A stretch of 40,331 nucleotides of DNA, from contig CAKUEH010000022.1 in assembly GCA_934646185.1 (NCBI GenBank), positions 1-40,331 of the forward strand, given 5' to 3'. This DNA is from an uncultured Oscillospiraceae bacterium (GTDB lineage Bacteria > Bacillota > Clostridia > Oscillospirales > Oscillospiraceae). The position numbers and the translations under genes are program-made. Below are positions 13,761 through 20,848 of this stretch, in pieces (within the stretch, counting starts at the first letter, position 1; every line of letters starts with the position of its first letter). A model generated the notes under the pieces. It did no database searches. It was not told the DNA's origin and was given only the letters and a program-made list of their open reading frames with translations.

Positions 13761-15602
13761 CTACGTTCGGAATATAAAATTATATTGCACGTCATAGACT
13801 GCTCCGTCCTCGCCCAGCAGCTTTGCTGCGACGGTGTATTTTGCGCCGGGGCCGGTGAGTGGGAGGCGGTCGTCGGGCAGGTCGTCCTGCGTAAGCGTCT
13901 GCCGTGCGCCGCCGCTTAGCGGCTCGGCCATTACGGTGTACGGTTCGGCCAGCGGCAGGGGAAACAGCAGCTGCACCTCCTGCGCGCTGTTGCTATAGTC
14001 GTTATAACGCCAGTCCTCGGGCTCCTGCAGAGCCCTGACCGTCCCGTCCGCCGCTGTCAGTGTCAGGGAATTGCACAAAACGCGGTTCATTTCTCCGTCC
14101 GGGAAAACAAGGCACAGCTCCGGCAGCGGCGCGATGAGGGTGTCGAGATACGCCCAGTCGGTGGGCTTCCGCAGATAATAGCTGTCTGTGTGGAAATCCG
14201 GGCCGTCCCACAGGCGCGTGACGTGAACCGCCTGATCCAGCAGACGCACGCTCAGCTGTCCCTGCGGCGTGTCGAACATGACGGTCAGCTCCCGCTGTTC
14301 GCCGGAGGCGTATTCGTCGAGCTTCTCTGTATACAATTCCGGCTGCAGCGACGCGAGATACTCCTTCAGCGCGTCTTCGTCCATGCAGGTGCCGTCCTTG
14401 CCGCGCGGGTCGTTCCACGGGTCGACGCTTGCGACCGTCACGGCGTTTAAGTCCTGCCCGTCGAAGAGCCGCTGCGTGCCCGGCTGCGCGTCATAGGCCA
14501 GCGCCACATAGCCGGAGCACATCGCCAGCACAAACAGCGTCAGCCCGATCAGGATCGCGCCCGTGCGCTTCTTCCCCGGCGTCATGATATTCTTCAGCCG
14601 GTAGCGCAGCGCGCTTGCCGTGGCGGACAGGCAGGTCGTAAAGCCCCGTTCGTCGCCCGCGGTCTGCAGCAGCAGCTCCGCATACTGCCGCCGGACGGAC
14701 TGCGGCTCGTCCAGAAGGACGGATTCGTCGCAGCTGAGCTCAAAATCATCGGCGCTCTTGCGCATGGCGGCCCACATGAGCGGATTGAACCAGCACATGG
14801 CCGTGCTGAACGTCAGGAAGAATTTCGCCTCCGGGTCGCTGCGGGAGATATGGATGATTTCATGCCGCAGGATGAGCGAAAGCTCCTCCTGCGTATAGTC
14901 GCGCATGGGCAGCACCACGCGGGTCGTCCGGTTCCGCAGGCCGATGGACAGCGGCGTTGTGACCGCGGCGGAGCGCACGAGCTTCCATCTGCATTTCCGG
15001 ATCCACGCGCGCTCCAGCTCGACCTCCCAGACATGCAGCGTCTGCCGGTCCGTGACCGGGATCGCGTTTTTCAGGATCCGGCGGCGGAACGCGAGATGCG
15101 CCCCGATCTTCCAGACCATCACGCCCACCGCGCCCACGGCCCAGATCGCCAGCAGCACATAGACGAGCGTCCCCGGCGCGTGCAGAACGAGCATTTTCCC
15201 GTCCGTCGGCCGGTCGAGCCTGCCGACGAACACATACAGCCAGTCCGGCAGCAGCCAGAGCACCGCGCACACGCGGGCCGAGACCCATTTGCGCAGCCAG
15301 GGCATCACGGCCATCAGGAGCACATAATAGATCCCCAGCTCCAGAAACACGCGCAGCAGCAGCCCCAGCGTAAGCTGCGCCGCCATTTGCGCGCCGCCGA
15401 CGATCGCACCCAGGATCGGATAGAGCAGCATCAGCGTCGGCAGGTAATAGCTGCCGCTGGCAGGCAGGAAGCGCGGCCCGCTGTGACCTTCGCCCCATCT
15501 TTGATCTGCCAGCTCCCGCTCGGATCGGTCCCAGACGCCCCACGTGAGAGCACCGCCGCAGATCAGGCCGAGCACCAGCCGGACCCCCATCGCCATGCTC
15601 AT
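13761..15602 (-). CDS. BlaR1/MecR1-type M56 family membrane metallopeptidase
   Basis: 613 residues. About four membrane segments occur in the first 165 residues and one near 375-395. The zinc-protease motif HEIIH is at 247-251 with the third ligand E288 in FELSCDE, as in BlaR1/MecR1, which cleave or trigger cleavage of the BlaI-type repressor. The C-terminal 210 residues after the last helix are not a penicillin-binding sensor; they lack SxxK and KTG motifs and look like an extracytoplasmic beta-rich domain, so the signal is unknown. ATG overlaps the stop of blaI (ATGA). GGGAGG precedes the start. No beta-lactamase or other target gene is adjacent. Confidence 0.88.
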   Translation of the reverse strand: MSMAMGVRLVLGLICGGALTWGVWDRSERELADQRWGEGHSGPRFLPASGSYYLPTLMLLYPILGAIVGGAQMAAQLTLGLLLRVFLELGIYYVLLMAVMPWLRKWVSARVCAVLWLLPDWLYVFVGRLDRPTDGKMLVLHAPGTLVYVLLAIWAVGAVGVMVWKIGAHLAFRRRILKNAIPVTDRQTLHVWEVELERAWIRKCRWKLVRSAAVTTPLSIGLRNRTTRVVLPMRDYTQEELSLILRHEIIHISRSDPEAKFFLTFSTAMCWFNPLMWAAMRKSADDFELSCDESVLLDEPQSVRRQYAELLLQTAGDERGFTTCLSATASALRYRLKNIMTPGKKRTGAILIGLTLFVLAMCSGYVALAYDAQPGTQRLFDGQDLNAVTVASVDPWNDPRGKDGTCMDEDALKEYLASLQPELYTEKLDEYASGEQRELTVMFDTPQGQLSVRLLDQAVHVTRLWDGPDFHTDSYYLRKPTDWAYLDTLIAPLPELCLVFPDGEMNRVLCNSLTLTAADGTVRALQEPEDWRYNDYSNSAQEVQLLFPLPLAEPYTVMAEPLSGGARQTLTQDDLPDDRLPLTGPGAKYTVAAKLLGEDGAVYDVQYNFIFRT

Positions 15603-15976
15603 AGCGTTCCCTCCCGCAGAAGCTCGCGCAGCTCGCGAAGCTCTTCCGCCGTCAGGCCGCTTGCGCACAGCGCGGCGGCAAATGCGGGCAGGCTCCCGCC
15701 GCAGAGGGTATCGTAGAATTTCCGCCCCTGCCGGGCAAGATAGTCCTCCCGCGCGACCAGCGGCCAATATTCCGCGCTGCGGCCTGGCTTTTCGATCCGC
15801 AGAAAGCCCTTGTCCGCCAGCCGCGACAAAACGGTCAGCAGCGTCGTCGGGGCCATCGGATGGGTCTTGTCCAAAATCGCGCCGATCTGCGCGCGCTTCG
15901 CCGGAGCCTCGCAGACCCAGACGGCCTGCATGACCGCCAGCTCCGCGTCCGGCAGCGTCCGAATGCGTTCTGTCAT
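15599..15976 (-). CDS. BlaI/MecI-family repressor
   Basis: 125 residues. A winged helix in the N-terminal 75 residues (LPDAELAVMQAVWVCEAPAK, then TTLLTVLSRLADKGFLRIEK) is followed by a dimerisation part with the usual GSLPAFAAAL. Dimers bind TACA-x2-TGTA-type operators and are inactivated through the partner M56 protease. Two such operators lie in its own promoter. It is translationally coupled to the protease gene by ATGA. GAGGAA lies 9 bases before the ATG. Confidence 0.92.
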   Translation of the reverse strand: MTERIRTLPDAELAVMQAVWVCEAPAKRAQIGAILDKTHPMAPTTLLTVLSRLADKGFLRIEKPGRSAEYWPLVAREDYLARQGRKFYDTLCGGSLPAFAAALCASGLTAEELRELRELLREGTL

Positions 15977-15990
15977 GGTGCATCATTCCT

Positions 15991-16002
15991 CTACATTTGT
16001 AG
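15991..16002. promoter_or_regulatory. BlaI-type operator 1
   Basis: CTACATTTGTAG, an imperfect palindrome of the BlaI/MecI type, lying just downstream of the -10 near the expected start site. Confidence 0.83.
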
Positions 16003-16011
16003 TATATTCAC

Positions 16012-16040
16012 ATTCTACATCTGTAGAGTTATTTTGTCAA
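16012..16040 (-). promoter_or_regulatory. Promoter of the blaI-blaR operon
   Basis: On the minus strand TTGACA (16040-16035), 17-base spacer, TAGAAT (16017-16012). Operator 2 overlaps the -10 and spacer. Confidence 0.87.
16015..16026. promoter_or_regulatory. BlaI-type operator 2
   Basis: CTACATCTGTAG, 24 bases centre to centre from operator 1, covering the -10. Two sites spaced by about two helical turns allow cooperative repression. Confidence 0.83.
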
Positions 16041-16045
16041 GACGC

Positions 16046-17071
16046 TTATGCCTGTATCTGCCCCCGGAGGAAGACGGCCAGCGCCTGCCCGAAAATCCGC
16101 GCGGCGCGCAGCGCCTCGGCCAGTGTGTTGCCGCTCGCGCCGACCTCAACGAGTAAAGAGCCCGGCGTCTCATGCTGGTTAAAGCGCTCCGTGCGCAGAT
16201 CGAGATTCCGGCACAGGCCGGGCGCCGACCGGTTCAGAAGCGCCTGCACCTTCAGCGCGTTCGCGAGATTCTCCTGCCAGTCCGGGTGCGTCAGCCCGCC
16301 CTCGTCCGTGCCGACGACGAGCATCAGCTCGGCGCAGGCCTCGCCGTCTATCTCCGCCGTCAGCGCGACAGGGTTTCCGTCCGCGTCCTCCGCCGCGTCG
16401 CGGTGGACATCCAAAACCATCCGGATGGACGGATACTCTGCAAGGTATTCTTCGATGGTCTGCCGCATGCGCTCGTATGCGCCGTTGTAATTCGGGTAAT
16501 CATTCGGCTGCGTGTCGTGCAGGACGGAAATACCCGCCTCTGTGAGAATATCCGCGATCTCATCGCCCACGCGGACGACGGAATACCGTTCGTCCAGCGT
16601 CCGCAGCGCGTCCGACTCCGGATATTCAAAGCCTGCCTCCATGGTATATGCCTCGCTCGAGTGCGTATGTACGATCAGGACTGCCGGGCCGTCCTGCGAA
16701 ATGGAGAGCGCCGAGGGACGGGTCAGCAGCGCCTGCTTGTCCGGCCGGTAGCTGCATGCGCCTGCGATGGTGATCGCGTCCGCCTCCTCCGCGGAAAATA
16801 CGGGCGGCGGGTCGGCGGGCTCCGGCTCCGGCTCCGGAGGCTCGTCCTGCACTGCCGGGCTCTGCGGCTGCGCGGGCTCGTCCGGCTCAGACTCCGGTTC
16901 GAGGATCTCCAGAAAAAACACGTCCGGCTCGTCCGGCGCTTCGGTTTTCGACGCAAGTCCGACCGCCGAATCCAGCGCCGCCGACACACCCGTCGCCAGA
17001 AGCAGCCGCACGATCACGGCAAACGCCACCAGACTCATGCAGAACCGGTTTTCCATGCTGCGGTATTTCAT
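16046..17071 (-). CDS. spoIIP: Stage II sporulation protein P (SpoIIP)
   Basis: 341 residues. An N-terminal membrane anchor (about 10-30) is followed by a Pro/Glu-rich linker (about 45-90) and the SpoIIP amidase/endopeptidase domain. Landmarks: VLIVHTHSSEAY (H135, H137, E140), YSVVRVGDEIADIL, YPNYNGAYERM, MVLDVHRDA, RFNQHETPGSLLVEVGA and GNTLAEAL. The enzyme removes stem peptides and cleaves glycan in the septum to drive engulfment. I chose MKYRSM because the MRAYTV start 11 codons upstream would place the protein start over a promoter-like CATATACT. It is monocistronic; no terminator separates its end from the blaI promoter. Confidence 0.94.
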   Translation of the reverse strand: MKYRSMENRFCMSLVAFAVIVRLLLATGVSAALDSAVGLASKTEAPDEPDVFFLEILEPESEPDEPAQPQSPAVQDEPPEPEPEPADPPPVFSAEEADAITIAGACSYRPDKQALLTRPSALSISQDGPAVLIVHTHSSEAYTMEAGFEYPESDALRTLDERYSVVRVGDEIADILTEAGISVLHDTQPNDYPNYNGAYERMRQTIEEYLAEYPSIRMVLDVHRDAAEDADGNPVALTAEIDGEACAELMLVVGTDEGGLTHPDWQENLANALKVQALLNRSAPGLCRNLDLRTERFNQHETPGSLLVEVGASGNTLAEALRAARIFGQALAVFLRGQIQA

Positions 17072-17089
17072 ACGCTTCGCCCCCATCAC

Positions 17090-17097
17090 AGTATATG
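17090..17097 (-). promoter_or_regulatory. Possible sporulation-sigma -10 of spoIIP
   Basis: Minus strand CATATACT fits the CATAnnnT -10 of sigma-E/K-type promoters, about 19 bases before the chosen start. No clear -35 was found, so this is tentative. Confidence 0.38.
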
Positions 17098-17174
17098 CTC
17101 GCAAAGCGGCAAACAGAACCGGCAGTTTTCCCGCCGGACGGAAAGAAAAAACCGGTCATCCGCACGTTTCCCCA

Positions 17175-17203
17175 TTGAATTTCCCGCCGGTGTCGTTTAT
17201 AAT
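17175..17203 (+). promoter_or_regulatory. Promoter of the minD-like/mgsA-like pair
   Basis: TTGAAT (17175-17180), 17-base spacer, perfect TATAAT (17198-17203). Confidence 0.83.
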
Positions 17204-17238
17204 ATGCAGTAAGTATCAGCATGCGGGAGGGACACGGC

Positions 17239-17982
17239 TTGGCACAGGTTTTGGCAGTCATCTCCGGCAAGGGCGGCACGGGCAAGACCTCGCTCTGCGC
17301 GGGCGTCGCGTCGTGTCTGGCGATGGAAGGACAGCGGGTGCTGTGCGTCGATCTCGACGTCGGCCTGCGCAATCTCGATATCGCGCTCGGCATGGCCGAT
17401 ACGGCGGTTTTGCCGTTTACGTCCGTCATGCGCGGGGAATACTCCCTGCAGCAGACCTCACAGCACCCGACGATCCGGGATCTCGCCATGCTCACCGCCC
17501 CTGTGACCGAGAACGCCGAGTCGATCGACGCGGAAGCGTTCGGACGGCTGATCGCGGAGGCCCGCGGCAGCTATGACTGGATCCTGCTGGACGCGCCTGC
17601 GGGCGTGGGGAGCCTGTTCCGGATGGCGATCCGATACGTGGACGAGGCGATGCTCGTCACGCTGCCCGGCCCCGCGTCGCAGCGGGACGCGGCGCGCACG
17701 GCGGAGCTTCTGCTGCAGGAACGGGATATTCCCGCGCGGCTGGTCGTCAACCGGGCGATCCCGCGGCTGTTTGCGCGTATGAACGCGACCGTCGACGATG
17801 TGATGGACGGCGTGGGACTGCCGCTGCTCGGCGTCGTGCCGGACGATGCGTCGGTCACGCTGGCCGCGGCAGAGGGAAAGCCGCTCGTGCAGTACACCTA
17901 CCACGGCGCGGCGCTGGCCTGCCTGCATATCGCAAAGCGGCTGTGCGGACAGCGCGTCCCGCTGATGAAAATTACCCGATAA
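17239..17982 (+). CDS. MinD/ParA-family ATPase
   Basis: 247 residues. The deviant Walker A KGGTGKTS is at 11-18, with VDLDVGLRNLDIALGM and WILLDAPAGVG as in MinD. I chose the TTG at 17239 because GGGAGGG lies 7 bases upstream and the product then starts MAQVLAVISGKGG, like family members; the ATG at 17221 has no ribosome binding site. The C-terminus KRLCGQRVPLMKIT is short and only weakly amphipathic compared with the membrane-targeting helix of MinD. No minC or minE is adjacent. It may be a true septum-site ATPase or a MinD-like protein with another cargo. Confidence 0.85.
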   Translation: MAQVLAVISGKGGTGKTSLCAGVASCLAMEGQRVLCVDLDVGLRNLDIALGMADTAVLPFTSVMRGEYSLQQTSQHPTIRDLAMLTAPVTENAESIDAEAFGRLIAEARGSYDWILLDAPAGVGSLFRMAIRYVDEAMLVTLPGPASQRDAARTAELLLQERDIPARLVVNRAIPRLFARMNATVDDVMDGVGLPLLGVVPDDASVTLAAAEGKPLVQYTYHGAALACLHIAKRLCGQRVPLMKITR

Positions 17983-18006
17983 TGCGTACATAAAGGAGCT
18001 GAGCGT

Positions 18007-18423
18007 ATGAACATCACCCTTATGGCACACGATAAAAAGAAGGAGCTCATGGTGCAGTTCTGCACCGCGTATAAAAGCATCCTGTCCAAGCACTCGCTGT
18101 CCGCTACGGCGGCCACGGGCCGTCTGGTCTCCGAAGCGACGGGTCTGCCCGTCACGCTCTTCTTGTCCAAGAATCAGGGCGGCCACCAGCAGATCGACGC
18201 GCGCATCGCGTATAACGAAATCGACCTCGTTATCATGTTCTCCGACCCCAACGACACCGATCCCTGGGAGGATCAGCGCATCATGCGCACGCTCCGCCTG
18301 TGCGACTCGTCCAACGTCCCGTGCGCGACGAATCTGGCCTCGGCTGAAATGCTGATCCTCGGATTGCAGCGCGGCGATCTGGATTGGCGTATGATGATGA
18401 AGAACAAGAAGACGATCCGATAA
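18007..18423 (+). CDS. Methylglyoxal-synthase-like protein with altered active site
   Basis: 138 residues, full length for MgsA and alignable from MAHDKKKELM to the end. MgsA converts dihydroxyacetone phosphate to methylglyoxal and phosphate. Against E. coli MgsA, H19 is kept (H8), K23 is kept (K12) and D91 is kept (D80). The catalytic base D71 in GGDQQ is replaced by His (GGHQQ, H60). H98 in the PHxPD region is replaced by Trp (DPWEDQ, W87). Codons are unambiguous. The reaction is therefore doubtful; ligand sensing or a changed reaction is possible. It follows the MinD-like gene after 24 bases, with AAGGAG before the ATG. Confidence 0.85.
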   Translation: MNITLMAHDKKKELMVQFCTAYKSILSKHSLSATAATGRLVSEATGLPVTLFLSKNQGGHQQIDARIAYNEIDLVIMFSDPNDTDPWEDQRIMRTLRLCDSSNVPCATNLASAEMLILGLQRGDLDWRMMMKNKKTIR

Positions 18424-18430
18424 CTTTAAA

Positions 18431-18645
18431 TTTTGCAACGACGCGGAAGCAGTACCGGTTTCCTGCCTGCCCAGAGAAAAGGCCATGACGCTGAGAGGTC
18501 TTTGCAGCAGCACCGGGAAGGACATCCGCCGAGCATGCGTATAAGGCGCTCCGCGCCGAAATCGCCGGTGGCTGCGCAGCCCGTTTTCCTGCGCAAGAGG
18601 GAGGCGTTTCAACGCTTCCGAATTTGGGTGGCACCACGAAGCAGG
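18431..18645 (+). ncRNA. T-box leader, aspartate-specific (stem I to antiterminator)
   Basis: The T-box sequence TGGGTGGCACCACG is at 18625-18638. In stem I the loop-E segment AGTA (18451-18454) faces GAAGGACA, where GAC (18521-18523) followed by A is the specifier; flanking helices GCGGA/TCCGC and CCGG/CCGG support the register. AGAGA and GCTGAGAG occur in the apical half. The antiterminator bulge is TGGC, whose last base pairs with discriminator G73, as in tRNA-Asp; tRNA-His has C73. Both features say Asp, matching aspS as second gene of the downstream hisS-aspS operon. Uncharged tRNA-Asp should permit read-through. Confidence 0.92.
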
Positions 18646-18687
18646 TATGCTCTCGTCCCAAAACGCCGGGACGGGAGTATATTTTTT
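18646..18687 (+). terminator. T-box regulated terminator
   Basis: CTCTCGTCCC (18650-18659) pairs with GGGACGGGAG (18668-18677), extended by TATG/TATA to 14 bp, followed by six Ts. It competes with the antiterminator containing the T-box sequence. Confidence 0.92.
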
Positions 18688-18739
18688 GGTCTATGACGCA
18701 GATGATGAAACCGCAGGGGGCCGAAAAACTTCTGCGAAT

Positions 18740-18990
18740 TTGCAACTGCCCTTCAGCATTTTCTTTTGCTTCTCCAAAAGAAAACGCTGACTCGTCAGAA
18801 CCGGCCTCGCCGGAACGAGCCCCCGCTGTTCGCGGAGTCTCTTATCCTCCGAGTCCGATTCTTCCTCTTCAAATTGCAAACGCTTCGCTGGTTTGCAATT
18901 TGAGGTCCGGGGGGATTTCGATTTCCCACCGGACCCCCTTGAACCGACCAAGAAAACCCCTTCGGTTTTCTTGGATCTTTCCCGCGATAT
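18740..18990 (+). repeat. Composite palindromic repeat, copy A
   Basis: A string of hairpins: TTTTCTTTTG/CAAAAGAAAA, CCGGcctcgCCGG, CAAATTGCAAAC/GTTTGCAATTTG, GTCCGG/CCGGAC, and AAGAAAACC/GGTTTTCTT. The same series in the same order recurs at 26069-26322 with high identity, and in part at 19046-19400. It lies between the T-box terminator and hisS. No convincing coding sequence. Confidence 0.85.
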
Positions 18991-19045
18991 CAAGAACAGC
19001 GTTGAAATTCAGCAGACAGAAAAACCAATGCGAATTCGTACTACC

Positions 19046-19400
19046 TTTCAAATTTTGAACGCAGAGCGTTTTTACTGCAGATATTAAATCGTAACGACTC
19101 GCAAATTTGGAGTACCGTAACAGGCGGCGCGTACCAAAGCGCCCGTAGGGTGACTTGGTGTGTTTGTAACGACTAAAAATCGGGTTCTCGCCTGAACTGT
19201 CCCCGCAGCATGCACCAGCCGCGTCCAAGCACTCTTTTCTCCCCTATCTTTTCTCTTGCGAGAGAAAAGATAGGGCCGCCGGAGGCACGTCGGAACCGGC
19301 CTCGACGGAACGAGCCCCCGCTGTTCGCGGAGTCTCTTATCCTCTGAGCCCGTTTCCTCCTTTTCAAATTGCAAGCGCTTCGCTGGTTTGCAATTTGAGA
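19046..19400 (+). repeat. Composite palindromic repeat, copy B (variant front modules)
   Basis: Modules in order: TTTTGAACGCAGAGC (about 19054), AACGACTCGCAAATTTGG with GTACCGTAACAGGC, a CTATCTTTTCTC/GAGAAAAGATAG hairpin followed by GGGCCGCCGGAGGCA, then the CGGAACCGGCCTC to CAAATTGCAAGC/GTTTGCAATTTG part shared with copies A and C. The front modules recur inverted at 37430-37575. It ends about 60 bases before the hisS start. Confidence 0.8.
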
Positions 19401-19462
19401 TCAGAATACCTGGCCACGTCTTCAAAAAACCAAAAACGCATCACATAGAGAGGAACAACACC

Positions 19463-20815
19463 ATGTCACAAATCAAACCGCATACGCTCTCCGGGTTTAT
19501 GGAGCTGCTGCCGCAGCCGCAGCTGCAGATGGAGGCGATCATGGAGGTCCTGCGGAAGACGTACAGCCTCTATGGCTTTACGCCGCTGGACACCCCCGCG
19601 ATCGAAGCCGCCGACGTGCTGCTGGCCAAGGGCGGCGGCGAGACGGAAAAGCAGATCTACCGCTTCCAGAAGGGCGACAGCGATCTGGCCCTGCGCTTCG
19701 ATCTGACCGTCCCGCTGGCAAAATACGTCGCGCTGCACTACGGCGAGCTCGCCTTCCCCTTCCGCCGCTACCAGATCGGCAAGGTCTACCGCGGCGAGCG
19801 CGCACAGCGCGGCCGCTTCCGCGAGTTCTATCAGGCCGACATCGACATCATCGGCGACGGCAAGCTCTCTATCACGAACGAGGCCGAGATCCCGTCCATC
19901 ATCTACAAGACGTTCTCGACGCTCGGCCTGCGCCGGTTCCAGATCCGCGTGAATAACCGCAAGATCCTGAACGGCTTCTACGCCATGCTGGGCCTGTCCG
20001 AACAGTCCGGCGATATCATGCGCACGGTCGATAAGCTCGACAAGATCGGCGCCGACAAGATCCGCGTCCTGCTGGTCGAGGAGTGCGGCGTGGAAGAGGC
20101 GAAGGCCGACGAGATCCTGACCTTCATCGCCATCCGCGGCACGAACGGCGAGGTCCTGTCCGCGCTGGAGCAGTACCGCGGCAGAAACGAGGTCTTCGAC
20201 CAGGGTCTGGACGAGCTTTCGTCCGTGACGAAGCTGCTCGGCGCGTTCGGCGTGCCGGAGGAGAATTTCGCCGTTGACCTGACCATCGCGCGCGGTCTGG
20301 ACTACTACACCGGCACCGTCTACGAGACGACGCTTCTCGACCATCCCGAGATCGGCTCGGTCTGCTCCGGCGGCCGGTATGACAATCTCGCGGAATACTA
20401 CACCGACCGGCCGCTGCCCGGCGTCGGCATCTCCATCGGCCTGACGCGCCTGTTCTATGTGCTGAACGAGCAGGGCATGCTGAACGAGAACCGCGTCATG
20501 GCCCCCGCCGACGTGATGATCGTCCCCATGACCGACGATCTGGAGGCCGCCGTACGCCTTGCGACGGAGCTCCGCGCGCAGGATATCCGCGTCCAGCTCT
20601 ACGCCGAGCAGAAGAAATTCAAGGCCAAGATCCAGTACGCGGACAAGCTGCATATTCCCTATATGATCTTCCTCGGCGAGGACGAGATCGCGGCCGGGAC
20701 CGTCTCGTTAAAGGATCTTCGCACCGGCGAACAGATCACCGTCCCGGCGCAGGACGCAGCCGCCCGCATTCTGGCCGACATCGAGCTCCGCGGCCGGGGC
20801 ACCATTCTGAAATAA
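19463..20815 (+). CDS. hisS: Histidyl-tRNA synthetase
   Basis: 450 residues, class II synthetase. Motif 2 region RRYQIGKVYRGERAQRGRFREFYQ... and the histidine motif RGLDYYTGTVYET are clear, with CSGGRYDNL and GISIGLTRLFYVL in motif 3. The C-terminal anticodon-binding domain runs from about residue 355. I start at MSQIKPHTL because AGAGAGGAA lies just upstream; the frame stays open 25 codons further only because it runs into repeat copy B. It forms an operon with aspS (33-base gap). The Asp T-box lies about 0.8 kb upstream. Confidence 0.96.
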   Translation: MSQIKPHTLSGFMELLPQPQLQMEAIMEVLRKTYSLYGFTPLDTPAIEAADVLLAKGGGETEKQIYRFQKGDSDLALRFDLTVPLAKYVALHYGELAFPFRRYQIGKVYRGERAQRGRFREFYQADIDIIGDGKLSITNEAEIPSIIYKTFSTLGLRRFQIRVNNRKILNGFYAMLGLSEQSGDIMRTVDKLDKIGADKIRVLLVEECGVEEAKADEILTFIAIRGTNGEVLSALEQYRGRNEVFDQGLDELSSVTKLLGAFGVPEENFAVDLTIARGLDYYTGTVYETTLLDHPEIGSVCSGGRYDNLAEYYTDRPLPGVGISIGLTRLFYVLNEQGMLNENRVMAPADVMIVPMTDDLEAAVRLATELRAQDIRVQLYAEQKKFKAKIQYADKLHIPYMIFLGEDEIAAGTVSLKDLRTGEQITVPAQDAAARILADIELRGRGTILK

Positions 20816-20848
20816 AAAAACTTCCCATAAAGAAAGAAGGAACCCACT

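Noticed and set aside
15603..15986. N-terminal extension of the M56 protein by 128 codons
   Set aside because: The extension lies out of frame over blaI; the ATGA overlap with GGGAGG marks the true start at 15602.
17221..17238. ATG start for the MinD-like protein
   Set aside because: No binding site upstream, while GGGAGGG is correctly placed for TTG at 17239 and the product then matches the family N-terminus.
18431..18690. T-box specific for histidine because hisS is the first gene
   Set aside because: The specifier reads GAC and the antiterminator bulge ends in C, which pairs with G73 of tRNA-Asp; tRNA-His has C73.
18740..19400. CRISPR array
   Set aside because: The repeats are long composite hairpins without regular short direct repeats and unique spacers, and no cas gene is present.
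18691..19425. Small open frames through the repeats upstream of hisS (60 to 144 codons)
   Set aside because: They run through hairpins on both strands, have no binding sites, and similar frames appear in repeat copy C, so they follow from the repeat sequence.
19388..19462. HisRS start 25 codons upstream
   Set aside because: The extra codons translate repeat copy B; AGAGAGGAA and family length support 19463.
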